Shown here: positions 1 through 8,281 of the stretch, piece by piece
Layout of the letters: the number at the start of each line of letters is the position of its first letter
How positions within the stretch are numbered: the stretch's first letter is position 1
Source of the DNA: Bdellovibrionia bacterium
GTDB taxonomy: Bacteria > Bdellovibrionota > Bdellovibrionia > Bdellovibrionales > JAGQZY01
Reading direction: 5' to 3'
NCBI GenBank assembly: GCA_030424715.1
Contig: JAUHWH010000002.1
Location: 62,001-126,000, forward strand
Length of the DNA stretch: 64,000 bases
Notes under the pieces: model-generated
Seen by the model: only the letters and a program-made list of their open reading frames with translations
What the model was told of the DNA's origin: nothing
The model's database searches: none
Made by a program: the position numbers and the translations under genes

Positions 1-1
1 T

Positions 2-646
2 GGCACCGTAAAGGGATATTCTTTAAAACTTAGAAAAAGTGTCACCGATAAAAGTGGAAGGACTAAAGTACTTAATGCAACACTACTGCTTCCTAAGTCA
101 GATAACGGAATTGGCTCATCCCTCATAATGAACCCCGATTCTCTCTCTGATCTGTTACTTCAAAGAAGTAAACAAAACAAACAGCCTTTGTTTCTTATGA
201 ACACTTCTTGTGGCTCTGAAAAAACCCTATTTACATGGATGACAACTTATAGAAATGTTTTAAGAAAAAAGATGAAATTAGGATTGATTTCAAATGTGTT
301 AGAAGACCATGGAGCGCCTCATATTATTGGATCTAAAAGGTACTTTGATACAGGTTCTACCGGAGCAATTTTGTCGCACCTGAGTTACCCATCAGGCGCG
401 ATTGAACAATTAGCAAAAGGAAACTCCGTCGCTGAAGTTGTCGAATTTTTAAAACAGGGTCAGAAGAAAAGTTTCGTCGGAGGAATAATGTCTTTCTTTG
501 GTGACAATGATTCCCAGTCTGACCAATCAAATTCACCTGAGAATTTCGAGCCTGATTATGTGATGGATCATCCTGAACTACTAGAAATTGGCGGGTATAG
601 AATAAACGTGAACCGACGAGGATTTCCGGCGGAACGTGAATACTAA
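2..646 (+). CDS. Hypothetical protein, 5' end missing
   Basis: The reading frame is open from the first bases of the window, so the gene starts upstream and only about 214 codons are seen. An internal ATG at 128 has no convincing ribosome-binding site and is probably not the start. The visible part is soluble, with no signal peptide or membrane segment. Near the middle it has a Gly/His-containing stretch (GAPHIIGSKRYFDTG), and its C-terminal third is Asp/Ser/Asn-rich. I do not recognise the family. The region looks more AT-rich than its neighbours. The next gene, arsR, lies on the opposite strand, so the two genes converge. Confidence 0.6.
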   Translation, partial: GTVKGYSLKLRKSVTDKSGRTKVLNATLLLPKSDNGIGSSLIMNPDSLSDLLLQRSKQNKQPLFLMNTSCGSEKTLFTWMTTYRNVLRKKMKLGLISNVLEDHGAPHIIGSKRYFDTGSTGAILSHLSYPSGAIEQLAKGNSVAEVVEFLKQGQKKSFVGGIMSFFGDNDSQSDQSNSPENFEPDYVMDHPELLEIGGYRINVNRRGFPAEREY

Positions 647-688
647 ACGACAAAATTAGACAACTATTTTACTCAGTTGCAAGTGAGG

Positions 689-1033
689 CTATTTACCACA
701 CGACGTGTCTGGCTCTGAGTACTTATCTATAAAGTCAAAAAGGTCGCCACAGCCTCTTTTCATTTTTTTGATGGCCTCTTTGTTGATACAATAACATGAT
801 CTGGGTCCGTCGATTTCTCCTTTTACTAGTCCTGCTTCTTTTAAAACTTTCAGATGCTGGCTGACCGTGGACTGAGCCAAAGGCAGATCTTCGACCAACT
901 CACCACAAATGCAACTTTGTTTTTTGGCCAGGACTTTTAAAATCGCAATTCGCCCCGGATGGGATAGCGCCTTGAACACTGCAGCAACTTCAATATCTTT
1001 TTTTGGAAACTCATTAATACTTGCAAAAGCCAT
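689..1033 (-). CDS. arsR: ArsR-family arsenic-responsive repressor
   Basis: A 114-residue winged-helix repressor of the ArsR/SmtB family. It shows the typical start of the HTH domain (FKALSHPGRIAILKVL), the recognition region STVSQHLKVLKEAGLV, and a Cys-x-Cys pair (SCICGEL) at the place where classical ArsR binds As(III) or Sb(III). A second Cys pair (SCYC) lies in the wing. The start at 1033 gives MAFASINEF; an upstream in-frame start would run through the operator. The gene is divergent from arsB-arsC across 58 nt that hold an inverted repeat. It probably represses both directions until arsenite binds. The family call is firm; the ligand is inferred from the cysteines and neighbours. Confidence 0.9.
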   Translation of the reverse strand: MAFASINEFPKKDIEVAAVFKALSHPGRIAILKVLAKKQSCICGELVEDLPLAQSTVSQHLKVLKEAGLVKGEIDGPRSCYCINKEAIKKMKRGCGDLFDFIDKYSEPDTSCGK

Positions 1034-1045
1034 AAGTGAAATATA

Positions 1046-1063
1046 TATCGCAAATATACGATA
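1046..1063. promoter_or_regulatory. Putative ArsR operator in the divergent promoter
   Basis: TATCG at 1046-1050 and CGATA at 1059-1063 form a perfect inverted repeat around an 8-nt AT-rich centre. It lies between the divergent arsR and arsB starts, where an autoregulating ArsR would bind. Short AT-rich dyads are usual for the family. Assignment is by position and symmetry only. Confidence 0.45.
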
Positions 1064-1091
1064 AGCAATTGAAAATTTGGGGAGAGAATGG

Positions 1092-2123
1092 ATGAGCACT
1101 GAATCTGAAAAAATGGGCTTTTTTGAGCGCTATCTAACGATTTGGGTGGCAGCATGCATTGTTGGAGGCATTCTGGTCGGTCATCTAACCGGAGACTCAA
1201 TTGCCGTGTTGAGCGACCTGAATATCGCCACTGTCAATCTTCCGGTCGCGGTTCTTGTATGGCTGATGATTTACCCCATGATGGTGCAAATTGATTTTAG
1301 CTCTATTAAAGACGTTGGTAAGAATCCAAAAGGTTTGGCACTGACGCTGGCGATCAACTGGGCCATTAAACCCTTTACCATGGCTTTTTTTGCCTGGCTG
1401 TTTTTCGACAATATATTTTCACCGTTTTTGGAGGCAGACATTGCGCAACAGTACATTGCCGGGGCCATCTTGCTAGGAGCTGCGCCGTGCACCGCCATGG
1501 TGTTTGTCTGGTCCTATTTGACGGACGGAGATCCCGAGTACACTCTGGTCCAGGTGTCCATCAACGACCTTATTCTGCTGGTGGCTTTTATTCCGATTGT
1601 GAAGCTTCTCCTTGGTGTAACCGACATTGCCATACCCTACGACGCCCTCATCACCTCAGTCGTGGTGTTTGTGGTTATCCCTCTTGTCGCCGGTTTTCTT
1701 TCCAATAAAATCTTGATCCGTAGTTTTGGAGAAACTTGGTTTAAAGAAAAATTCTTGCCGATTCTAAAACCCGTATCGATCGCGGCTCTACTAACTACGT
1801 TAGTGCTTCTCTTTGCTTTTCAAGGCAGCCGAATCTTGGCCTCCCCGAGAGACATCGTCCTGATCGCTGTTCCGCTTGCAATACAAACCTATTTTATATT
1901 TTTCTTAGCCTGGTTTATCGGAAGAAATATGAAGCTCCCCCATTGCATTTTGTCCCCCGGGTCAATGATTGGGGCGAGTAACTTTTTTGAGCTGGCTGTG
2001 GCTGTCGCCATAGCCCTGTTTGGCTTAAATTCGGGGGCCGCTTTGGCCACTGTTGTGGGAGTGCTTATTGAAGTGCCGGTAATGCTGCACTTGGTTCGCA
2101 TTGCCAATCGCTGGAAGTACTAA
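1092..2123 (+). CDS. arsB: ACR3-family arsenite efflux transporter
   Basis: A 343-residue polytopic inner-membrane protein with about ten hydrophobic segments. It carries the ACR3 signature [18 protein letters not shown], including the conserved Cys needed for arsenite export, and a second conserved block ([11 protein letters not shown]). ACR3 proteins extrude As(III), unlike the unrelated ArsB fold of E. coli. The start at 1092 is preceded by GGGGAGAG at 1079-1086. arsC follows 22 nt downstream, so the two are probably cotranscribed under ArsR control. The symbol arsB follows common usage; acr3 would be equally correct. Confidence 0.92.
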   Translation: MSTESEKMGFFERYLTIWVAACIVGGILVGHLTGDSIAVLSDLNIATVNLPVAVLVWLMIYPMMVQIDFSSIKDVGKNPKGLALTLAINWAIKPFTMAFFAWLFFDNIFSPFLEADIAQQYIAGAILLGAAPCTAMVFVWSYLTDGDPEYTLVQVSINDLILLVAFIPIVKLLLGVTDIAIPYDALITSVVVFVVIPLVAGFLSNKILIRSFGETWFKEKFLPILKPVSIAALLTTLVLLFAFQGSRILASPRDIVLIAVPLAIQTYFIFFLAWFIGRNMKLPHCILSPGSMIGASNFFELAVAVAIALFGLNSGAALATVVGVLIEVPVMLHLVRIANRWKY

Positions 2124-2145
2124 CAAACCCATCAAGGAGAGACCT

Positions 2146-2544
2146 ATGAACATACTATTTCTATGTGTTGCAAATTCAGCACGAAGCCAAATGGCGGAGG
2201 GGCTGGCAAAAAGTATCTTGGGACCTGACTTCTGCGTGGAGAGCGCAGGCTCCGCTCCCTCAGGCAAGGTTCATCAAGATGCTATTACTGTCATGAAGGA
2301 AGAAGGCATTGATATCTCTCACCACACCTCTAAGTCTTACGAGGACCTCTCTGTTGAGTTTCTGTCAAATCTCGACCTTGTTATCACATTGTGCGCAGAG
2401 GAAGTCTGCCCAACCGTGACTTCGAAAGCCAAGAGAGTCAGCTGGGGCATGCCCGACCCCGCCAGTGTTGACCAGAGTGAGAGACTGGATTTCTTTAGAA
2501 ACACGAGAGATCGGATTAAAGCTAAAATCCAAGAACTCAGGTAA
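2146..2544 (+). CDS. arsC: Thioredoxin-coupled arsenate reductase (LMW-phosphatase fold)
   Basis: A 132-residue protein with the low-molecular-weight phosphatase P-loop CVANSARS (CX5R) right after the N-terminus, and the redox pair Cys-x6-Cys in LCAEEVCP. These match the three catalytic cysteines of the S. aureus pI258-type ArsC, which reduces arsenate to arsenite using thioredoxin. The DP motif GMPDPAS is also present. The start at 2146 is preceded by AAGGAGA. The gene is downstream of the ACR3 pump, completing a reduce-and-export module. Confidence 0.92.
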   Translation: MNILFLCVANSARSQMAEGLAKSILGPDFCVESAGSAPSGKVHQDAITVMKEEGIDISHHTSKSYEDLSVEFLSNLDLVITLCAEEVCPTVTSKAKRVSWGMPDPASVDQSERLDFFRNTRDRIKAKIQELR

Positions 2545-2775
2545 AAACGGACTCACATTTTTTAGAAGAGATTCAGGACTCAGAGAATCCTGTGGTATTC
2601 ACAGACTTTGAAAACGCCCCACCCTATCGATCTTCATATTCTTTGTTTTCGCCTTTTTTTGTCACTCTCACACACCAGATCAATCAGGGGGAGTCCTCAC
2701 AGCACCCCATCTGGCATTGACCTTGCAAATACATTGACTCAAACCCTATTCAAAAAATTGACAGAGGAGATTGCC

Positions 2776-3255
2776 TTGAAAATTTTAGTTTTACTGTCGC
2801 TTTGCCACCTTCTATCTTCTGTCGCGTTTGCTGATACCCCTTGGGAAAACACCAAAATCCACGACATCTTTGCCTCTGGCCACAAAATTGTTATGACGGT
2901 CATTGTTGATGAGGGCATTTACATGCCTCCCAAACTAACCCTGAGTCGTCTTAGCTACACAAATGGTGGCTGCTGGCTCGACTACATCGAGGCCTCTGAC
3001 CGTCGTAGAGAACTTAAGGTCAATCGCGAGGTTCACTTCAGCCGCTTCAATCGAATGGGGAATTTAGAAGCCGATAACGACAAGTCTATCAGAGAACTAG
3101 AAACTTGGAGAAATACCGAGAATATGACCTTCAAACAGCTCAAAGAAAGTTGCGTTAACAAACAGACTCCCTTGGTCAAGCTTGAAGTAAGGCCCATCGA
3201 TGAACTCTTTATTGAAGAGGCTCAGTTACGACCCGACGCCGACACTGTTCTTTGA
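2776..3255 (+). CDS. Hypothetical secreted protein, possibly frameshifted at the 3' end
   Basis: A 159-residue protein of unknown function. I choose the TTG at 2776 because AGAGGAGA precedes it at 2763-2770 and it opens directly onto a signal peptide (KILVLLSLCHLLSSVAFA). A longer ATG start at 2608 would put an unlikely 56-residue extension before that signal. The mature protein has two cysteines (GGCWLDY and ESCVNK) and many charged residues. The -1 frame stays open past the stop for another 33 codons to 3353 with protein-like composition, so the end may be shifted. It could belong to the ars transcript, but it has no recognised link to arsenic. Confidence 0.6.
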   Translation: MKILVLLSLCHLLSSVAFADTPWENTKIHDIFASGHKIVMTVIVDEGIYMPPKLTLSRLSYTNGGCWLDYIEASDRRRELKVNREVHFSRFNRMGNLEADNDKSIRELETWRNTENMTFKQLKESCVNKQTPLVKLEVRPIDELFIEEAQLRPDADTVL

Positions 3256-3413
3256 AGGGATTTACCAAAGTTGAGTTGGAGATCAAAACACTCACAAGTA
3301 AAATTGAGGCCTCACTTGCATCAACCAATGATTTTCAAATCACTCTTGATTGACTGATGGAAGGCACCCAACTCACAAACATAGGGTGATGGCTACCACC
3401 GTGAGGCCAATCG

Positions 3414-3941
3414 TCAGTGAGAATGTGAACTCTTGATGTCCTCAGCGCCAACGACGGATTCGAGAACTCGATCGGAAATTCTACCATCGCCGTGAAGCAC
3501 ACTGATATCGCCAGTGGCTTCAAATATGACCGCTCGAAGACGAGACAAGTCAAAGGCATTTGCTTCGCGAAGTTTTGCCATCAAATCATCTTCGGTCATC
3601 AAGGTTTTCTTGAGATTTTGATGAAGGACTTTCTCGCCGCTCATAACAAGGATTGGAGAATTCTCCATTATCTTTTTCGAGACCTTCGACCACTGCCTTA
3701 ATTTTGATGCCATAAATTGAATACTAAACAGAATCCCCAAAATGATGGCACCGTCTACATATGTTGGCTTGCTTGGTAGCAACGTCGATGCCAGAACGCT
3801 ACCTATGGCCACCGACACAGCCACGTCGATGGCGGTCATTTCTGCAAAACTTCTCAATCCTACGAGACGCACATACACAAGAAGGGTCGCATAGAGGCCA
3901 ACTCCTGTAAGTACAGCGTTTAAAAATTCATTGGGAGACAA
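3414..3941 (-). CDS. YetF/DUF421-family membrane protein
   Basis: A 175-residue protein with two to three N-terminal membrane segments followed by a small soluble domain, as in the YetF (DUF421) family. Recognisable blocks are YVRLVGLRSFAEMTAIDVAV, the soluble-domain region DDLMAKLREANAFDLSRLRAV, and the family-like VIFEATGDISVL. It is somewhat shorter than YetF proteins of about 230 residues. The function of the family is poorly known, though it has been linked to membrane homeostasis and stress. No operon partner is seen. Confidence 0.8.
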   Translation of the reverse strand: MSPNEFLNAVLTGVGLYATLLVYVRLVGLRSFAEMTAIDVAVSVAIGSVLASTLLPSKPTYVDGAIILGILFSIQFMASKLRQWSKVSKKIMENSPILVMSGEKVLHQNLKKTLMTEDDLMAKLREANAFDLSRLRAVIFEATGDISVLHGDGRISDRVLESVVGAEDIKSSHSH

Positions 3942-4280
3942 AGCATACCTCTTAACTTTTTGATTAACTTTTGCAAACCCTAACTTACCACGGGACGAGC
4001 TGTCACGCCCTATAAACGCCTCACTATTCTTGATTACAGTAAACTGACGACTCTCGTCCCACTTCCAAAAAATACGGCGACATGAGGAGACTGAGGCAAA
4101 CTTTTAAATTATCTCCTGGCTATTGAGTCTTGTTGTTAGGTCTCATTTAATTTCGACTGGTAGGTTCAATCGGCTGCGCTCCCCTCCGATCCAAGCTCAG
4201 AGGATGAGAGAGGCTCTAACACTTCGTCGTGCGATTTTTTATTGTTGCTTGATGAGAAGTCCCTACTGTATGGTCTCTCT
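3942..4280. other. Intergenic region without a recognised feature
   Basis: About 340 nt between the divergent yetF-like and yccF-like genes, so it must hold both promoters. I see no clear -35/-10 pair, no palindrome stronger than chance and no convincing small ORF. Confidence 0.5.
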
Positions 4281-4676
4281 ATGTCTATCTTACTGAACAT
4301 TCTTTGGCTTATCTTCGGAGGCTTTGTCAGCGCCACGGGCTGGTTTATCGCTTCTTTAATCATGCTTGTCACCATTATCGGGATCCCTTGGGCGCGGGCC
4401 ACTTTCAACATTGGTCTTTTGGCTTTATGGCCCTTTGGATCTCGCATAGTTTCTCGCGAAAAGATCTCCGGTGAAGACATCGGGACTGGTCCCCTGGGCT
4501 TTTTGGGAAATGTGATTTGGTTTATCATTGCTGGCTGGTGGCTCTTCTTATACCACCTGGGTTGGGCCTTGCTTATGGCCATCACGATTATCGGCATTCC
4601 TTTTGCGGTCCAATATTGGAAGCTTGCATTAATTTCATTGTTTCCTATTGGTAAGGCTGTCTCTTTGAAAAAGTAG
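4281..4676 (+). CDS. YccF-domain inner-membrane protein
   Basis: A 131-residue protein with three to four membrane segments and the duplicated YccF motif. Each half has a short hydrophobic stretch ending in TIIGIPWA or TIIGIPFA, followed by LWPFG or LFPIG. The start at 4281 (MSILLNILWLIFGG) matches where E. coli YccF begins; an upstream in-frame ATG at 4242 adds an unconserved tail. No strong ribosome-binding site precedes it. YccF function is not established. It stands alone between long spacers. Confidence 0.85.
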   Translation: MSILLNILWLIFGGFVSATGWFIASLIMLVTIIGIPWARATFNIGLLALWPFGSRIVSREKISGEDIGTGPLGFLGNVIWFIIAGWWLFLYHLGWALLMAITIIGIPFAVQYWKLALISLFPIGKAVSLKK

Positions 4677-4954
4677 CCATTTTGTCAATGGTCACTTTCT
4701 TTTAATCTCCGAGTCACTCCCCACTTGATTTTTTTGACCTTTCCCTAACCCTGAAAAATCCCCATGAACGACCGTTCTTCTTTTTTCATAGAAACATTAT
4801 AATTTAATATTCTGAGCATAAAAAGCTCTACCGGGCGAATCATTCACATTCCGTTCTTCTGTGACAGGTTTTAGACAAACTTTTTCTGATCAGAATTGGA
4901 ATTTATCAATAAACTATGTTTAAGATGGCCTCGCAACATGAATGGAGTCTGTCT

Positions 4955-5650
4955 ATGAAAAAAATTTTACTCATTGGTGACTGCGAAAGGACAGCCAAAC
5001 TTATACAATCAGCCCTTCGACCTCTCATAGAGGTGAATGTGGCTCAATGTACAGATGAAACCTCTGACCTGCTCGATAAAAAGCACTTTGACTTGTTTCT
5101 CATTGACCTTGACCACCTCAACAGAGAAGGGGCTTCTTATTGCTCCGACTTAAAGGCCAGCGTCCCCGGTAAGCCCATTTTTTGCTTAAGCTCTAAAAAT
5201 GACCTTTCGAAAAAAGTACTGTGCTTTTCTGCCGGCGCTGACGACTACATCACTCGCCCGTTCGAACCCCTAGAGATGAAAGCTCGTATCGAGGCGAGAC
5301 TCCGCAGTCTTGACGAAAAAGCCGAAGAATCCACCCATATCAGTCATAGAAAGATTGAAATCGATATTCTCTCACAAGACGTCTGGGTGCGAGAGAAAGA
5401 TGGTCGATTTAAAAATGTCGATCTGACAGGCCTAGAGTTTAAAATGCTCGTGTATTTGTCCTCACATGTAAACCATGTTCTCAGTCGTGACAAAATCATC
5501 CATGAGCTGTGGGGGGGCGACATCAGTATCCATTCGCGCTCAGTTGACACCCACATCAGCAATCTGAGAAAAAAGCTAGGTCCCGCCTCAGATACCATTA
5601 ATTCCGTCCACGGCGCTGGATATCGCTTCTCACCTAGTCAGGCCAATTAG
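4955..5650 (+). CDS. OmpR-family response regulator with atypical receiver
   Basis: A 231-residue two-domain regulator. The N-terminal receiver (about 1-120) has the phosphoacceptor Asp in LFLIDLDHL and the Ser/Thr position in CLSS. The switch-region lysine is replaced by arginine (DDYITRPFEP instead of TKPF), and the N-terminal acidic pair is reduced to one Asp (GDCER). The C-terminal winged helix (about 130-228) is complete, with LTGLEFKML, RSVDTHISNLRKKLG and GAGYRF. GGAG at 4944-4947 sets the start at 4955. No sensor kinase gene is adjacent. The receiver changes suggest weakened or phosphorylation-independent control, which is inference. Confidence 0.88.
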   Translation: MKKILLIGDCERTAKLIQSALRPLIEVNVAQCTDETSDLLDKKHFDLFLIDLDHLNREGASYCSDLKASVPGKPIFCLSSKNDLSKKVLCFSAGADDYITRPFEPLEMKARIEARLRSLDEKAEESTHISHRKIEIDILSQDVWVREKDGRFKNVDLTGLEFKMLVYLSSHVNHVLSRDKIIHELWGGDISIHSRSVDTHISNLRKKLGPASDTINSVHGAGYRFSPSQAN

Positions 5651-5743
5651 TTTTAAGATAAGTTCACATACTCTAAACCTCCAAAAGAAGTTAATTCTTA
5701 GCCATAGGCGCACTATAAAAGCGTAAGCTATGGAGGAAAGCGC

Positions 5744-5854
5744 ATGAGCACTATCAAACCAGAATATTTAAGATTATTCGCCGATTATTATGAAGAGCCT
5801 GAACTTAAGTTGAGTTCTCCCATGGGCGCGGGAGGTTATACCCATGCCCTATAG
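5744..5854 (+). CDS. Small ORF, 36 residues, strong ribosome-binding site
   Basis: A short reading frame (MSTIKPEYLRLFADYYEEPE...) preceded by a strong GGAGGA at 5732-5737. A possible promoter lies upstream, TTAATT at 5691-5696 and TATAAA at 5714-5719 with 17-nt spacing; its -35 is weak. The peptide is acidic and Tyr-rich in its first half and Gly-rich at the end. I know no homologue. The good ribosome-binding site is the main argument that it is translated. Confidence 0.4.
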   Translation: MSTIKPEYLRLFADYYEEPELKLSSPMGAGGYTHAL

Positions 5855-5967
5855 TTTTGGCCCTAAGTCACTCTTAGTGCAATTTTTTCGAACACCCGCG
5901 ATATCACCAAACCACTTTTGGCTGATGCGCTTTAGAACCGATCTCAGACTAATAACGGAGGATTACA

Positions 5968-6213
5968 GTGAGCATTGATAAACAAAAAAAGAAATTTATC
6001 AGACAAGATGATAGTGGCAACTACGACATCGATGGCGTGTCCTATGACGGCGAGGATGTTGTTGTTGGAAGCGGTAAGGTTCGATCGAACAGCTCTTTTA
6101 ACTCCGACCAAGTCGAAAAAAACATGAAAAAAAAACCAACGAAGGTGGATCGTAAAAAAAACATCGACTCTGAAGAGGGAGCGACTCAACAGACATCAGG
6201 AGAGTCCGAATGA
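5968..6213 (+). CDS. Small hydrophilic hypothetical protein
   Basis: An 81-residue protein starting at GTG with GGAGG at 5958-5962. It is very hydrophilic and rich in Lys, Asp and Ser, with no signal peptide or membrane segment. The N-terminal half (YDIDGVSYDGEDVVVGSGKV) could form a small strand-rich fold; the C-terminal half (KKKPTKVDRKKN) looks disordered. Its stop overlaps the next start by 4 nt, indicating coupling. Function unknown. Confidence 0.6.
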   Translation: MSIDKQKKKFIRQDDSGNYDIDGVSYDGEDVVVGSGKVRSNSSFNSDQVEKNMKKKPTKVDRKKNIDSEEGATQQTSGESE

Positions 6214-6398
6214 CGAGCTCAAATCCTGATAAAAGCAAGGGAACAAAGAAAAACTCTGTATCTGAGATTAGCGATCACTTAGATCCAGCCAGCCATGAGG
6301 CGAGAGATAACCATCTCCGCCATACTAAACAGTCGGGCTTCGCCGGCCCAGACCGAAAAATAAACAAAAAAAGTGAGTCTCGATCTAGTCAAGACTAA
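6210..6398 (+). CDS. Small hydrophilic protein coupled to the gene upstream
   Basis: A 62-residue, highly charged protein with no hydrophobic segment, starting in an ATGA overlap with the preceding gene. It contains DHLDPASHEARDNHLRH and a Lys/Ser-rich tail, and is likely disordered. Its last codons overlap the 3' end of the convergent ybhP-like gene by 14 nt. The coupling, not any homology, supports it. Confidence 0.5.
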   Translation: MTSSNPDKSKGTKKNSVSEISDHLDPASHEARDNHLRHTKQSGFAGPDRKINKKSESRSSQD

Positions 6399-7125
6399 AC
6401 GACAAAGTCAGCGGCAGATGGTCAGACATTTGATTCCAGGGCCGCCCTTTAACAACCTCTATTTGACCACCCTGGATACCATAGTAATAAAAGCGATCGA
6501 GGGGCAACAAGGGCAACATTGAGGGATAAGTCCTTGGTTGTTTGCCAACCTGAATGGCTTCATTGTTGTCCCCATAGTGCCGCTTCAATCTTTTCTGGAT
6601 TTTTTTGTCCAATTCCCTGTTCCAGTCGTTGAAGTCGCCTGCGAGAATAAAAGGTTCCTTATTACCAGTAAAACTGTCTATTCTTTCAAAAATTTGGTCC
6701 ATCTGCTTTACTCTTGCTTTAGCAAACAGATCCAAGTGGCAGCACATCAAATGGATAGGTGAATGAAAAGTGGGAACTTCTATTTTAGCGTACAACAAAC
6801 CACGCTTAGCGAAGCGGACCTGTGAAATGTCGATGTTCTCACTCTCGACTATGGGGAACTTACTTAAAATAATATTGCCGTACTCTCCGTTTTTGTAGCG
6901 TGAATTCATCCCGTAGGCGTAATGACCGTAGAGATCCGATCGCAATCTCGCGATGGGTTCGTCGGAGTCTCGACCCGCCCGAAGATTCTTACCCAGGAAT
7001 TCCTGAATCAATAGAACGTCGGCATCAATAGCATGCAACTCTGTCACCATCTTGTCAAAAATATATCTATTGGAAAATGCTTTTTTTCCTTTATACATAT
7101 TATATGAAACGACTTTTAGGTTCAT
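6385..7125 (-). CDS. ybhP: YbhP-like endonuclease/exonuclease/phosphatase protein
   Basis: A 246-residue EEP-superfamily metal-dependent hydrolase. It has the N-terminal strand KVVSYNMYKG, the metal-binding Glu in LLIQEF, the central GDFNDWN and the C-terminal SDHLPLTL, which together form the active site. There is no clear signal peptide from the chosen start at 7125, which has GGAG just upstream. It overlaps the 3' end of the cardiolipin-synthase gene by 4 nt. In E. coli, ybhP is likewise adjacent to clsB, so the pairing is conserved across distant phyla. The substrate may be a phospholipid or a nucleic acid; this is not known. Confidence 0.82.
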   Translation of the reverse strand: MNLKVVSYNMYKGKKAFSNRYIFDKMVTELHAIDADVLLIQEFLGKNLRAGRDSDEPIARLRSDLYGHYAYGMNSRYKNGEYGNIILSKFPIVESENIDISQVRFAKRGLLYAKIEVPTFHSPIHLMCCHLDLFAKARVKQMDQIFERIDSFTGNKEPFILAGDFNDWNRELDKKIQKRLKRHYGDNNEAIQVGKQPRTYPSMLPLLPLDRFYYYGIQGGQIEVVKGRPWNQMSDHLPLTLSFSLD

Positions 7126-8237
7126 AGGAATCTCCGAAAAGCATAAAACAACCGAGAGAGCAATCGTGACTCCCATGGAACCTTACTTAAGTCACCAAGG
7201 GTTATCTCTTTGCAATTCTCTAGGTCTTTAGCGAATTGCTCCACTAGCTGATCTCTCGCCTCTTTGCTGGACACGTCGAGATCGACCTCTAGGTTAGTAA
7301 AAAAGCTTCTATGATCAAGGTTACTACTGCCGACAAGAACACTCTGTTCTAAGATCGTGACCTTTGAATGGAGCATCACATCTTGGTACATAAAAATTTT
7401 AACACCTCTGCGTAACAGGAGCGGATAAAAATAGAGCGCTGCAATTTTCATTGATGGGATATCAAGCTTTGCAGGCAACATGATTCGCACGTCGCCTCCT
7501 CGCTCGGCGACGTCTCCAAGGGCCTTGAGTAACCGCAATGGCGGAACGAAGTAAGCCGTTGAAAGCCAGACTCGTCGTGAAGCCTCCAAAGATTCAAGAA
7601 GCCTCTGATGGTTCTCTTGTCGTGACTTCAGGTTGAAATTGCAGAGTAGTTGTTTTTGAGAGAATTTTTCGGTTCTAGGTTTTCTAATTTTAAAAGGTAG
7701 CTTGTTGATTTCATCGATTTTGTGGGCGTTATTCCAAGTGTATTCGAAGTAAGAGACCGCATCTGATAATCCATTTGAGGTTTTGACCATAGTCTCTCTC
7801 TGCTCAAAGGAGCTAGTACATAGGTTGCAACTGCCAACGTAGTAGAACTCATGGTCTACAATAATCAGCTTTTTATGATCTCTTTTGTTAAGCTTGGCAA
7901 AAAACTTTCGAATAGCACCAGAAAAAAAGACAGACGGCTGAAAGGTCAGAGGATGGTAAATTCTAATCCCAAGTCCACTCCCCTCGAGCGGTTGAAGAAA
8001 CCTCGGTACGATTCCGCGAGAACCATAGCCGTCAACAAGAAGTCTCACTTCGACCCCCCGCTGGGCTGCTGCAACCAAATGCTCGGAGACTTGCCTGCCC
8101 ACGGCATCGTCTTCAAAAATGTATACGTTTATCGCAAGCTTTTTTTCGGCCCGCTGAATGGCGACCTGTAGATCATCCAGAAAGGACTGGAAGCTGTGAA
8201 AACATTTTTCTTTCAGGGTATTTTTTACTATAGTCAT
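7122..8237 (-). CDS. clsB: Phospholipase-D-type cardiolipin synthase, ClsB-like
   Basis: A 371-residue PLD-superfamily enzyme with two HxK motifs. The first is in HKKLIIVDHEFYYVGSCNL, the second in HSKVTILEQSVLVGSSNLDH. ClsB-type enzymes lack the N-terminal membrane helices of ClsA, as here, and make cardiolipin from phosphatidylglycerol and a phospholipid donor. I prefer the ATG at 8237 over a TTG at 8255, neither having a strong ribosome-binding site. The 4-nt overlap with the ybhP-like gene predicts one transcript. Confidence 0.85.
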   Translation of the reverse strand: MTIVKNTLKEKCFHSFQSFLDDLQVAIQRAEKKLAINVYIFEDDAVGRQVSEHLVAAAQRGVEVRLLVDGYGSRGIVPRFLQPLEGSGLGIRIYHPLTFQPSVFFSGAIRKFFAKLNKRDHKKLIIVDHEFYYVGSCNLCTSSFEQRETMVKTSNGLSDAVSYFEYTWNNAHKIDEINKLPFKIRKPRTEKFSQKQLLCNFNLKSRQENHQRLLESLEASRRVWLSTAYFVPPLRLLKALGDVAERGGDVRIMLPAKLDIPSMKIAALYFYPLLLRRGVKIFMYQDVMLHSKVTILEQSVLVGSSNLDHRSFFTNLEVDLDVSSKEARDQLVEQFAKDLENCKEITLGDLSKVPWESRLLSRLFYAFRRFL

Positions 8238-8281
8238 TACAGAAGCCTTGAACAATAGCGGAGAACCTTAAAGCAGGCAAT

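Noticed and set aside
3992-4060. GGGACGAG/CTCGTCCC inverted repeat
   Set aside because: The 8-bp arms are 53 nt apart with no extension; such pairs are expected many times by chance in a window of this size.
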